Part shown: one piece after another, positions 9,451-17,485 of the stretch
Layout: every line of letters starts with the position of its first letter
Numbering within the stretch: position 1 is the first letter of the stretch
From: Dysgonomonas sp. BGC7
GTDB taxonomy: Bacteria; Bacteroidota; Bacteroidia; Bacteroidales; Dysgonomonadaceae
DNA: 64,000 bases
NCBI RefSeq assembly: GCF_001261735.1
Contig: NZ_CVRP01000010.1
Coordinates: 186,001 to 250,000, forward strand
Direction: 5' to 3'
Made by a program: the position numbers and the translations under genes
The notes under the pieces: model-generated
The model's database searches: none
Seen by the model: only the letters and a program-made list of their open reading frames with translations
Told to the model about the DNA's origin: nothing

Positions 9451-10517
9451 TTATAGATTTTTTTAGCGGTTTCATAATATATTTTCTTTAGCACTTCATC
9501 CGGCAGGTCAAACCCGCTATAGCTCCAATGGTAACCAAAGCCGGGCACATAGAAATGCTCATCGTCTGTTTCCATAAACCTGAAGGTGGTGTGGTACATA
9601 TCGCTCGAAAAGCCGTTGTCTGTACCATAAAGAATGCGGTCAGCATACTTTGTCAGGAATCTTTTCATATAGCGGGGAATACTTCCCGATTCTCCAAATC
9701 TTGCGGAAATGTCTGCATATAGATTAGGATGCTCATCAAATAACTTAGATAGAATGCTCAGATCGTGGTTGCAATTGAGCAGGTGACAGGCTATGAAAGT
9801 GGTACGCGGATGATTTCTCACTGCATTCGAAAAATCATCTATCAGTTCATCAAAACTCTGTATTGCATCTGCGGAGAGATCAATACCCCACGTAGCTGCA
9901 TTTATCAAACCATCATTTATTGTATCATTTGACAGATACATCCAATAAGGCTCTGCAACATGTATGTTCAATGGCATATTCAGTTCTGCACACTTTTCAT
10001 ATATGGGAGTCATTAGAGGGTTATCCAGATGCAGACCTTCTGCCCTATTATTCTGAAAAGCAATATAAACTCCCTGTCCTTTGTCGGTTATTTCCCCTAC
10101 CCCTTTAGCTCCTGCTTTGTGGCAACGTTCGAGCTCAGATAAGACTGTCTTTGTAAAGGATGGCTTACCATAGTCGGAAAGATCTAAACCACACCACAAT
10201 TCGAATCTAGAATCATACTTAGAATATACAGAGACTAGAGAATCGAAACTATGCCCGGTATATCCAGATAGTAGTATTGTTCTTTCAATTCCGGCAGCAT
10301 CCATATTCTTCACCCATTCCTCCACTTCTGAAATAGATGTGGGGTATATGTGAGAATGCATATCTACTACAGGATATTTTGCCTTTTCTATATTAGATAC
10401 AGGTATATTATATATAGAAACAGGGGCATGATCTTTTAACTTAATTTGGGTTGATCTTTGGGCATATACTGAAAGAGAGAATAGCAATAGGTTTAGTAAT
10501 ATAAATGTGTTCTTCAT
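9447..10517 (-). CDS. exported amidohydrolase-family (COG2159-like) protein
   Basis: A 356-residue product with a cleavable signal peptide (cleavage near VYAQ, residue 20). After it, VVDMHSHIYPTS near residue 50 supplies the HxH metal site of amidohydrolases; later NIHVAEPYW, FIACHLLNCNHDL and ILYGTDNGF supply the remaining His and Asp positions. This is the amidohydrolase-2 type TIM barrel, whose members include hydrolases, lactonases and decarboxylases. It is translationally coupled to the GH36-like gene. A periplasmic metal-dependent hydrolase acting on a decorated sugar is a reasonable inference; it is not a NagA/AgaA-type deacetylase by its visible motifs. The substrate is unknown. Confidence 0.75.
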   Translation of the reverse strand: MKNTFILLNLLLFSLSVYAQRSTQIKLKDHAPVSIYNIPVSNIEKAKYPVVDMHSHIYPTSISEVEEWVKNMDAAGIERTILLSGYTGHSFDSLVSVYSKYDSRFELWCGLDLSDYGKPSFTKTVLSELERCHKAGAKGVGEITDKGQGVYIAFQNNRAEGLHLDNPLMTPIYEKCAELNMPLNIHVAEPYWMYLSNDTINDGLINAATWGIDLSADAIQSFDELIDDFSNAVRNHPRTTFIACHLLNCNHDLSILSKLFDEHPNLYADISARFGESGSIPRYMKRFLTKYADRILYGTDNGFSSDMYHTTFRFMETDDEHFYVPGFGYHWSYSGFDLPDEVLKKIYYETAKKIYK

Positions 10518-10599
10518 TTGCTATATTTTACGAATTAAAAAATTTCTACATAAATACGTTAGCTATTTTAGGTTGAATGATACGGAAAACTCAGTTTGT

Positions 10600-11421
10600 T
10601 TATGCCTGAACTATATTATACTTGTTGCGAAGAAGATCTATAACAGAATTCGTTGCTTTAGGAAATACCTTTCTCAGATCTATTTCATCTGTTGTCATAA
10701 GCGTTTCCTTCAGATTCTTCATAAAAGTATCTTTGATCTCTGTTGCCAAATTCACCTTCGATATTCCGTTTCTGATGGCATCTTTAATCATATCGTCGGG
10801 GATGCCCGAACTGCCATGCAACACTAATATTGCATCTGTAGCATTGTGTATTTCAGATAATCTTTTTATATCGAGCTTGGGGGTTGCTTTATAGAAACCA
10901 TGAGCAGAACCTATTGCTATAGCTAAAGCGTCTACTCCAGTTTGATGTACAAAGCTTACGGCATCTTCTACAGTTGTATAATTGTATTCCTGTTGTTGTC
11001 CGAGTTTTGCTATATAGCCCAATTCTGCTTCTACGTTGGCATTGTAGGCTTTTGCCATCTCTACCACTTGTGCTGTTATCTCTACATTTTCCTGAAATGG
11101 TTTTTCGCTGGCATCTATCATTACAGAATCGAATCCACTGTCGAGACATTTGTGTACCAAATCAACAGACTGACCATGATCTAAATGAATCCAACCTGTA
11201 AGTCCATAATCTTTTAATCCCTGACGAGCCATAGATACAGCTACATCGAGTCCGATGTAGTCTATAGAGCTTTGTGTCAATTGTAAAATAATAGGAACGT
11301 TCTCTTCTGCAGCAGCTTTAAATATCGCCAAAAGAGTTTCTAAGTTATAGAAATTGGTCGCCAGAAGCGCCGTATGTGAATGTTGACAGTTTTTTAACTG
11401 TTCTTTGATATTCAAAGCCAT
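10600..11421 (-). CDS. class II ketose-bisphosphate aldolase, GatY/KbaY-like (tagatose-1,6-bisphosphate)
   Basis: A 273-residue cytoplasmic protein with the hallmarks of class II zinc aldolases: HLDHG (79-83), EAELG (131-135), GSAHG (171-175), LHGSSGIPDD (201-210) and NLATEI (224-229). His82, His174 and His202 are the predicted zinc ligands and Asp81 the catalytic acid. With the GatZ/KbaZ-like protein encoded two genes upstream it should cleave D-tagatose-1,6-bisphosphate into dihydroxyacetone phosphate and glyceraldehyde-3-phosphate. It overlaps the pfkB-like gene by 10 bp. The exact sugar (tagatose or fructose bisphosphate) is inferred from the presence of the GatZ-like partner. Confidence 0.88.
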   Translation of the reverse strand: MALNIKEQLKNCQHSHTALLATNFYNLETLLAIFKAAAEENVPIILQLTQSSIDYIGLDVAVSMARQGLKDYGLTGWIHLDHGQSVDLVHKCLDSGFDSVMIDASEKPFQENVEITAQVVEMAKAYNANVEAELGYIAKLGQQQEYNYTTVEDAVSFVHQTGVDALAIAIGSAHGFYKATPKLDIKRLSEIHNATDAILVLHGSSGIPDDMIKDAIRNGISKVNLATEIKDTFMKNLKETLMTTDEIDLRKVFPKATNSVIDLLRNKYNIVQA

Positions 11422-12368
11422 GAGATATCCTGATTAAATTTTTCTTTTGCTGTTTTCTTTATTTTTTCTTTAGAACAGAAAGCTCCTGTACCTCCCGATG
11501 CTGTAGTATTTAATGCTCCTGTAAGATTTCCAAACTGCTGGCATTCTATATTATTAAGTCCCTTAACAAACTGATATATGAATCCCGAGTTGAAGCTATC
11601 TCCTGCCCCAATAGCGTCTACTACCTCTTTGTTCAATAATGCAGTTTGCTCATTTGTTTCTCCATTTTGAGAGATTAACAAAGAGCCTTTACTTCCACGC
11701 TTGATAATACATGTATTTATAAAAGGCTTGACTTTTTCAATGGCTTCTTCCAGTGAAGCTGATCGGGTGAGTAGCTTTAATTCTTTTTCGTTAGGCAGGA
11801 AAGCCGAAACCAATGGTAATATCTGTTTATAGTCAAAATCCCATTCTTCGAGAGGGTCCCATTGAGTATCTAATGATGTAGTTACATTTTTCAACTTTGC
11901 AAATTCCAATATTTCTATCAGATCCCGTTTTATTCCGGATTGCATAAAGATGGACGAAATATGAATATGTTTTGTCTTATCAAAGATTGATTTGTCTATA
12001 TCGGAGAAAGACATAATATCCATTGTACCCTGATAGGTTACATTTGCTCTGTCTTCGTTATAGTTTAAGACTATTGTTGCACCAGACGGAGCAGTCGAAT
12101 GCTGTATAAGCATGCTAGTATCTACCCCCTTCTCGGTCAGGCTATTTGTAATTAATTGTCCAAAACTGTCTTTTCCTATCATCCCAACAAAGCCTGTTTT
12201 GGCACCTAAAGCTGCAATATTTGCGGCAAAAATTGCAGTAGAACTACCTAATGTGAGTATCATATCTTTGGCAAATTTTTCTTTACCAACTTCGGGTTCT
12301 CCGTTGATACGATTCATTATTACATCTACATTCAATTCGCCAATGGCAACTACATCATAAATTTTCAT
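11412..12368 (-). CDS. PfkB-family sugar kinase, probable tagatose-6-phosphate kinase
   Basis: A 318-residue ribokinase-fold protein. It starts with the typical DVVAIGELNVDVIMNR and carries the PfkB signature DAIGAGDSFNSGFIY near residue 235, where the Asp of GAGD is the catalytic base. GSSTAIFAANIAALGAKTGFVGMIG is the first PfkB signature. In the context of AgaS-like, GatZ-like and GatY-like proteins, phosphorylation of tagatose-6-phosphate to the 1,6-bisphosphate is the most economical role. A free-sugar kinase (for example for galactosamine) is the main alternative, and would matter because no other kinase is in the operon. It overlaps its neighbours on both sides (4 bp and 10 bp). Confidence 0.82.
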   Translation of the reverse strand: MKIYDVVAIGELNVDVIMNRINGEPEVGKEKFAKDMILTLGSSTAIFAANIAALGAKTGFVGMIGKDSFGQLITNSLTEKGVDTSMLIQHSTAPSGATIVLNYNEDRANVTYQGTMDIMSFSDIDKSIFDKTKHIHISSIFMQSGIKRDLIEILEFAKLKNVTTSLDTQWDPLEEWDFDYKQILPLVSAFLPNEKELKLLTRSASLEEAIEKVKPFINTCIIKRGSKGSLLISQNGETNEQTALLNKEVVDAIGAGDSFNSGFIYQFVKGLNNIECQQFGNLTGALNTTASGGTGAFCSKEKIKKTAKEKFNQDISWL

Positions 12369-13618
12369 GAAATATAATCGTTTAAGTTAACTAGATTAAA
12401 TGCATAGAAATACTTGTCCATATCATGCTCTATACGCCCGAGGACGACTTCTTCGGCATTGATACCGGACTTATTCAAATTTTCATATAATCTATATCTG
12501 GCAGCTAATGCCTGAGGATGCTGCCAGATATAGCGACAACCAGTTTGAATCAACCAATTCTGCCTATCCTCGGATAGTTCTTCGAATTTTTTACCTTTTT
12601 CATCATTTTGTAACCACTTGATCCACCGGTTAGAATCTAATACCAATTGCCATAATGTATTTTTCATATTTGACAGCAAAGCGACTTTTCCTTCTGCTTG
12701 TAGCTGCTTTTCTATCTTTTCAAGTTCAATAAGCGCATTATATTCGCTTATAGTAAATTCGGGCCCTACGTTAGCAGCCCCCATTCCTGTGCGTGGATAG
12801 TCTTCAGGATTAGTTACACCATCGGTATAATGTCCTTTTATATAACTTCCGAATGTTTTTACTTTTTCTGTCAGTTTTTTTGCAACATCCTTGTCAAAAA
12901 GAGTTGTATGTAAATCTGTTCCTACCTTACCTACTATAAAACAAGGCCATACATCTGCCATGCCCTCTTTTGTCAAACCTTCTTTGAGCAGGGAAATAAA
13001 TAAATCGAACGTATCATCGTCTGCCAAGCCACCGTGCACTTCTTCTGTTCCTACTTCATACGATATAGGAGGCAGATTGTGATTTCTTCTAAAATCTTCC
13101 ACATATTTTATAAGCTCTACAGTACGTTTAGCAACTATCTTTATATCAATAATTTCTCCATCAGCAACGAATATATCTACAGTAGGATCTACATGTAAAA
13201 GGTCATAGCCGGCTGCAATAGAATCTACGAGGGATTTTTTCACGCCGTTCATCGCTTTTTCTGTATCCCATTTTTCTATAGATTGTACATCTTTGAGCCA
13301 AGGGCCTCCATGATCTACAGCAACAATGTAGGGCCCCGTATAATTTACCGATGCAGCTTCTATCTGAAGCATTTTAGTAAATTCGTACTGAGTTAATCCC
13401 GTATAACCACCATCTCCATCTACCTGATTTAATGTTGCTGCAAACTTGATTGGGGCATTATTTCTTTTGGCAGCTCTAAATGCAGCTTTTATTACTGATA
13501 ATGAGTTTGGGCATACTGCTAACAATGTGCGCTTTACACCTGTTTTAGATTCAGATTCTTTTATTATTTGTAATATTTTTTCAGTCTTAGCTTTTGTTAC
13601 AATGTCTTTACTTGCCAT
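12365..13618 (-). CDS. GatZ/KbaZ-like D-tagatose-1,6-bisphosphate aldolase non-catalytic subunit
   Basis: A 417-residue cytoplasmic protein. FAATLNQVDGDGGYTGL (about 79-95), YIVAVDHGGPWL (about 118-129), GYDLLHVDPTVD (about 157-168), YEVGTEEVHGG and MGAANVGPEFT follow the GatZ/KbaZ family pattern. In enterobacteria this subunit stabilises and activates the GatY/KbaY aldolase for tagatose-1,6-bisphosphate. It lies 46 bp after the SIS gene and overlaps pfkB by 4 bp. Presence of a GatZ homologue is the best evidence that the pathway runs through tagatose rather than fructose phosphates. Confidence 0.87.
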   Translation of the reverse strand: MASKDIVTKAKTEKILQIIKESESKTGVKRTLLAVCPNSLSVIKAAFRAAKRNNAPIKFAATLNQVDGDGGYTGLTQYEFTKMLQIEAASVNYTGPYIVAVDHGGPWLKDVQSIEKWDTEKAMNGVKKSLVDSIAAGYDLLHVDPTVDIFVADGEIIDIKIVAKRTVELIKYVEDFRRNHNLPPISYEVGTEEVHGGLADDDTFDLFISLLKEGLTKEGMADVWPCFIVGKVGTDLHTTLFDKDVAKKLTEKVKTFGSYIKGHYTDGVTNPEDYPRTGMGAANVGPEFTISEYNALIELEKIEKQLQAEGKVALLSNMKNTLWQLVLDSNRWIKWLQNDEKGKKFEELSEDRQNWLIQTGCRYIWQHPQALAARYRLYENLNKSGINAEEVVLGRIEHDMDKYFYAFNLVNLNDYIS

Positions 13619-13664
13619 TATTTTTTCAATTTAATAATTATATACTATCCAGTACTATTTTTAT

Positions 13665-14801
13665 TTACTTTTTATAATCATATATTTCCACTCCCTCTAC
13701 AATACGAGCAATATTTCCTGATACAGATGGAGAATCAGGATTGAATTTTAGATCCAAAGATTTGAAAAATGCTAATAATTGCCCGACTAAAACATGAAGG
13801 ATGAAACTGTATTCATTATGTTCGCAGGTTATAATTTCCAAATCAAATTTCACAGAAGATATGTCTACGTTTTTGGGTGACACTACTATCTGACCGACAA
13901 CTTTATTGTTTGTATTGATTTGTTTTACAAGGTCTTTTTCATAAGCAGAAATATATTCATCATCCGAAAGCAAATAGATAAGTAAGGTTTCTTCATTTAT
14001 AGCAGCCTTAGGCCCATGACGGAATCCTAGAAAAGAATCGTATTTGCAGATAACTTTGCCGTCAGTCATTTCTTGTAGCTTCAAATGACATTCTTGCGCT
14101 ATTCCTTTGAGCTCTCCCGATCCGAGAAAAATAGCTCTTGTAAAAGATCGTTTACTAATTTCTTCTATCTTACTAAAATACTGGTCTAGAATATTTCGGG
14201 CACTTTTACATAACTCATCAATACTCGGCCTCTTTTGTTCAATATTATTAATATCAATTAGCAACAAGCCGGCTAACAGCATAGTAGAAAAACTACTTGT
14301 CATAGCCAAACTCTTATCATTAGTTTCAGGAGGCAGTAATAGCAGTAAATCTTCAGATGATATGCCGGACGCTAATACGCCATCTTTGTTACAAGTAATA
14401 ATTATATGTACTACTTCTTTGCATATTTTATTAGCCAACTTTACTGTAGCAATACTTTCGGGACTATTCCCTGAGCGGGCAAAAGATATTAGGACAACTT
14501 TCTTATCTACAGGAAGGAATGCTTTAGGATGTGTTATTATATCGGTTGTTGATATAGATTTACAATTTGTGTAACCCTTTTGCGCATATAAGATCGAAAG
14601 TATATCTCCTATATATGCCGATGTTCCGGCACCGGACAATATTATTTCGAAACTATCGGATCCGAAATGTTTTGAAACAAATTTACCTATTGCTTCTTTA
14701 TGCTGTAATAAAAGATCATACTCCTTCTTCCAAACTAAAGGTTGTTGGAATATTTCGCGATATGTATCTGTATTATACATATTCAATTCATTATTTGACA
14801 T
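13665..14801 (-). CDS. AgaS-like SIS-domain sugar-phosphate isomerase/deaminase
   Basis: Two SIS domains are visible: EIILSGAGTSAYIGDI and ISFARSGNSPESIATV in the first, and FLGSGELKGIAQECHLKLQEMTDG with FRHGPKAAI in the second, as in AgaS and GlmS-type isomerases. AgaS converts galactosamine-6-phosphate to tagatose-6-phosphate plus ammonia. I place the start at ATG 14799-14801 (MSNNEL), because the predicted -7 box (14866-14873) and start of transcription near 14859 lie inside the longer open frame that begins at 14879; this gives a 378-residue product. It is the first gene of the operon and sits directly under the putative operator. Substrate is inferred from family and neighbours. Confidence 0.82.
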   Translation of the reverse strand: MSNNELNMYNTDTYREIFQQPLVWKKEYDLLLQHKEAIGKFVSKHFGSDSFEIILSGAGTSAYIGDILSILYAQKGYTNCKSISTTDIITHPKAFLPVDKKVVLISFARSGNSPESIATVKLANKICKEVVHIIITCNKDGVLASGISSEDLLLLLPPETNDKSLAMTSSFSTMLLAGLLLIDINNIEQKRPSIDELCKSARNILDQYFSKIEEISKRSFTRAIFLGSGELKGIAQECHLKLQEMTDGKVICKYDSFLGFRHGPKAAINEETLLIYLLSDDEYISAYEKDLVKQINTNNKVVGQIVVSPKNVDISSVKFDLEIITCEHNEYSFILHVLVGQLLAFFKSLDLKFNPDSPSVSGNIARIVEGVEIYDYKK

Positions 14802-14865
14802 ATTAGTTATATTTATTTTTTGATATTTGCACATGATCATTTGCAACTCTCGAGGTGATCTTTTA

Positions 14866-14896
14866 CAAAAGTATACCATTGAGAAACGTTTCGAAA
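14866..14896 (-). promoter_or_regulatory. operon promoter with GAAACGTTTC operator between -33 and -7
   Basis: Read leftward, 14866-14873 is TACTTTTG, a perfect Bacteroidota -7 box (TAnnTTTG). A TTTC resembling the -33 TTTG lies at 14893-14896, 19 bp upstream. The palindrome GAAACGTTTC (14883-14892) fills the spacer between them, a position where a bound repressor would block RNA polymerase. Transcription would start near 14859, leaving a leader of about 58 nt before the SIS gene. Confidence 0.65.
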
Positions 14897-14985
14897 ACTA
14901 TTTACACTCTGATTTGTAACAATAAATATATCATAAATTACAATTAACTGATTATAAGTATATTGATATTAAATAACACATAATT

Positions 14986-14997
14986 CGAAACGTTTCG
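14986..14997. promoter_or_regulatory. second operator copy, CGAAACGTTTCG palindrome
   Basis: A perfect 12-bp palindrome whose 10-bp core is identical to the site at 14883-14892, 104 bp away centre to centre (about ten helical turns). A further partial copy (CGTTTT) follows at 15001. The two copies flank the regulatory region between the SIS operon and the divergent DeoR gene, so looping by a multimeric repressor is possible. Confidence 0.6.
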
Positions 14998-15111
14998 TAA
15001 CGTTTTATTATACTTCATATATTAAATAATAAAGTTGTTTATACAAACGATAGAATTAAATCATTACTTTTGTTGTAAATATATTCGCCACCATAAACAA
15101 CTATATATCAA

Positions 15112-15903
15112 ATGGATTTTAATTATACAGCTAAAGAGAGAAGGGCACATATTTTACATAAGCTCGAAAGCAATCCTAATGTAAGTGTTTCGCAGCTCAG
15201 TAAAGAGTTTTTAGTTTCGGAAGTTACGATACGCAAAGATTTAAACGAACTGAAAAGAAGGAACCTTTTGACGAGAGTCCGTGGAGGTGCAATAAAGCAT
15301 CCAGACAAGGGTGATATGGTAGATGTGGAAATAGATAGGAAGAGCCTGTTTCATTATAAAGAAAAACAAGCTATAGGGCGTTTAGCCGCTTCCCTCATCA
15401 ACGAGAACGAAACTATTCTGATAGACTCGGGTAGTACGACACTCGAAATAGCTAAAAATCTGGACAGTTTCAAAAACCTAACAATAATAACTAATGCTGT
15501 TAATATTGCAATAGAACTGGCAAAATATAAGAGATTTAATATTATAATGCTTGGTGGTTTTATCAGAGATTCTTCACTTTCTACAGTAGGATCTATAGCT
15601 GAGTCTATATTGAAAATATTCTATTGTGATAAATTATTCTTAGGTGTAGATAGTATAAGTATCGACAAAGGACTATCGACAACAAACATAGAAGAAGCGA
15701 ATATAAATCAGACTATGATGTCTATTTCGAAACAAACAATAGCGGTATTTGATTCATCGAAATTTAACAAAAGAAATTTTGCTTTTATTGCTCCTATGGA
15801 CAAGATAGATACTATTGTTACTGATGACAATATAAATAGAGAGCAACGTAGCCAAATTAAGGCAATGAACATACAATTACACACAACTAATGTGCATAGA
15901 TAG
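15112..15903 (+). CDS. DeoR-family transcriptional regulator (AgaR-like)
   Basis: A 263-residue protein. Residues 8-60 form the DeoR winged helix (RRAHILHKLESNPNVSVSQLS, VSEVTIRKDLNELKRRNLLTRVRGGA). The DeoRC sensor domain follows, with INENETILIDSGSTTLEIAKNL, TIITNAVNIAIEL, IIMLGGFIR and DKLFLGVDSIS, the phosphosugar-binding pattern of the family. DeoR proteins of this type usually repress sugar-phosphate catabolic operons and are released by a phosphorylated intermediate; AgaR is the relevant relative. It is divergent from the SIS operon and a TACTTTTG -7 box lies at 15065-15072. Having a DeoR regulator rather than a hybrid two-component system or ECF sigma factor control a susCD operon is uncommon. 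Confidence 0.9.
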   Translation: MDFNYTAKERRAHILHKLESNPNVSVSQLSKEFLVSEVTIRKDLNELKRRNLLTRVRGGAIKHPDKGDMVDVEIDRKSLFHYKEKQAIGRLAASLINENETILIDSGSTTLEIAKNLDSFKNLTIITNAVNIAIELAKYKRFNIIMLGGFIRDSSLSTVGSIAESILKIFYCDKLFLGVDSISIDKGLSTTNIEEANINQTMMSISKQTIAVFDSSKFNKRNFAFIAPMDKIDTIVTDDNINREQRSQIKAMNIQLHTTNVHR

Positions 15904-15936
15904 TCCGTTGTAGTTTATTATAACAAGTTATATTGC

Positions 15937-16119
15937 CTATTCCTGATCTGTGATACTTTCGATCATGCTATCTTCTAAATCTGCTCTGACTTGCCTTAAT
16001 TCGTTAGGTGTCATTCCAAACTTTTCTTTAAACAATCGGAAGAAAGTAGCATGAGATAAGAATCCCGAGTCATTTATTAGTTTATCTGAATATATTTTAC
16101 CTTTTGCAGCTTCTCCATA
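15937..16119 (-). pseudogene. AraC-family regulator remnant (C-terminal HTH only)
   Basis: The leftward frame ending with TAG at 15937-15939 encodes about 60 residues including LSHATFFRLFKEKFGMTPN followed by ELRQVRADLEDS, the second helix-turn-helix and C-terminus of an AraC/XylS protein. An in-frame TGA at 16120-16122 closes the frame upstream, no suitable ATG precedes the HTH part, and I could not find the N-terminal half. I read it as the decayed end of a deleted regulator. Confidence 0.75.
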
Positions 16120-16280
16120 TCAATGTAATTATAGGCATAGAATGAATATTGCATGGTCACTAAAAAATGCACCTATTTATTGTTATCAATATTAGTGCTC
16201 AAGTAAGTCATTCATACAATTTAAAATATAATCTTTTTAGCATTTGTTGCGAAAAGGATAGTTTGTAAGTAGTTTTATTA

Positions 16281-16314
16281 ACAAAGGCTGGGTTTAGCTA
16301 AACCCAGCCTTTGT
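16281..16314. terminator. perfect 17-bp-arm palindrome, terminator downstream of mdh
   Basis: Arms 16281-16297 and 16298-16314 are exact reverse complements (core AAGGCTGGGTTT / AAACCCAGCCTT) with essentially no spacer, followed rightward by TTTTA. It lies 67 bp beyond the mdh stop. T-runs on either side are short, so it may act as a bidirectional or processing-type terminator. Confidence 0.65.
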
Positions 16315-16380
16315 GTTTTATACAATTCAATTACTCATTACTTACAGCTTTTAAGTTATTTTTTATGAGTTATAAAATGA

Positions 16381-17391
16381 TTATATATTCGAGTTTATAG
16401 AGTTCCATTCTTCAATAGAAGGTATAACTCCGGAATCTATTAACTGATCTCTCAACTCGCACAAATGTATATAACTTTCTTGCAGGTCTTTATGTTCGCT
16501 ATCTGTACCTTTTATTTCTTTATAGTGGGCTCCATTAGCGTCTAAGGTGGTTTCCATAGCCATCATAATATTAGGAAACTCTTTGCTATTAGAAAGATAT
16601 ACACCTACAGGCCAGTCAAATTTTTCACCTCCCATAGCAGCTTGTATCATTTCTAGAGACAAATATGCCGGACTCTGAAACGAAGAACGCCCTCTTAGCT
16701 CTATGATTCTTTTTCCTCCTTGTATTACTCTTTCTTTAATGTCTGCCCATTGTTTATCAGTCAGAGCCGGAGTTCCTATAAGCTTATTCAACGGACTTCC
16801 GTCTACTTTAGCTGTCGAAGAAAATACAGCCATTTGCTCTCCATGTCCTCCATAAGTTCTACAATTGACTACTTTATCAGGATGAATATTAAAATGTTTA
16901 GCTAATTCGTTGCGCAGTCTTGTACTATCCAGAGCGGCAAGAGTAGACACCTGAGAGGGCTTTAAGCCTGAATAAAGCAAAACTAACAAACCTGTTATAT
17001 CGGCAGGATTAAATATTACAACAACATGCTTAACATCTGGACAATACCTTTTTATATCTTTTCCAAACTGAATAGCAATTTCGGCATTTCCCTTCAGTAA
17101 ATCCTCTCTGGTCATACCGTCTTTTCGTGCTGCACCGCCCGAAGTTATAATATATTTACTATCTTTCAGTGCTTCCTCTACATTGTTTGTATATGATATA
17201 TTTATGCCTTTAAAACCACATTGCAGCAGTTCCTCGGCAACACCTTCCAGTCCCTTAGAATAAGGATCATACAAACAGATATTAGATGAAAGTTTCATCA
17301 GAATAGCAGACTGAGCCATATTGGAACCTATCATTCCACCAGCTCCTACTATTGTTAATTTTTCGGATGTAAGAGTTTTCATATTCTTCAT
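16381..17391 (-). CDS. mdh: malate dehydrogenase
   Basis: A 336-residue NAD-dependent dehydrogenase interconverting malate and oxaloacetate. It has the Rossmann motif VGAGGMIG (about 15-22), IFNPADITG with the conserved Asn, LDSTRLRNEL, and RTYGGHGEQMAVF with the catalytic His of the Bacteroidota-type enzyme. Two starts are possible (MKNM or MKTL, three codons apart). A TAACTTTG -7 box at 17411-17418 implies a very short leader. It is monocistronic, between a terminator and the LysR gene. A LysR-type dyad lies upstream (17453-17468), so it may be controlled by the neighbouring regulator. Confidence 0.93.
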   Translation of the reverse strand: MKNMKTLTSEKLTIVGAGGMIGSNMAQSAILMKLSSNICLYDPYSKGLEGVAEELLQCGFKGINISYTNNVEEALKDSKYIITSGGAARKDGMTREDLLKGNAEIAIQFGKDIKRYCPDVKHVVVIFNPADITGLLVLLYSGLKPSQVSTLAALDSTRLRNELAKHFNIHPDKVVNCRTYGGHGEQMAVFSSTAKVDGSPLNKLIGTPALTDKQWADIKERVIQGGKRIIELRGRSSFQSPAYLSLEMIQAAMGGEKFDWPVGVYLSNSKEFPNIMMAMETTLDANGAHYKEIKGTDSEHKDLQESYIHLCELRDQLIDSGVIPSIEEWNSINSNI

Positions 17392-17410
17392 TATTTTACT
17401 ATTACAAATA

Positions 17411-17468
17411 CAAAGTTATTACACTTGCGCCAATACTATATATTCTTAATTATTATGGGGTATAATTA
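17411..17468 (-). promoter_or_regulatory. mdh promoter with LysR-type dyad
   Basis: Leftward -7 box TAACTTTG at 17411-17418. The sequence TTATGGGGTATAATTA at 17453-17468 matches 15 of 16 bases of a site upstream of yeiH (18434-18449). Its inner dyad is TTATG-GGG-YATAA. It ends 34 bp upstream of the -7 box, the usual placement of a LysR activator site. Confidence 0.6.
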
Positions 17469-17485
17469 GAAATTATAAGATCAGA

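Noticed and set aside
10507-10827. Rightward open frames opposite the aldolase and other long genes
   Set aside because: They lie antisense to well-supported genes, have no family motifs and have amino-acid compositions typical of antisense reading.
14802-14879. Longer N-terminus of the SIS protein
   Set aside because: It contains the predicted -7 box and reads into the operator; the extra residues are unlike SIS proteins.
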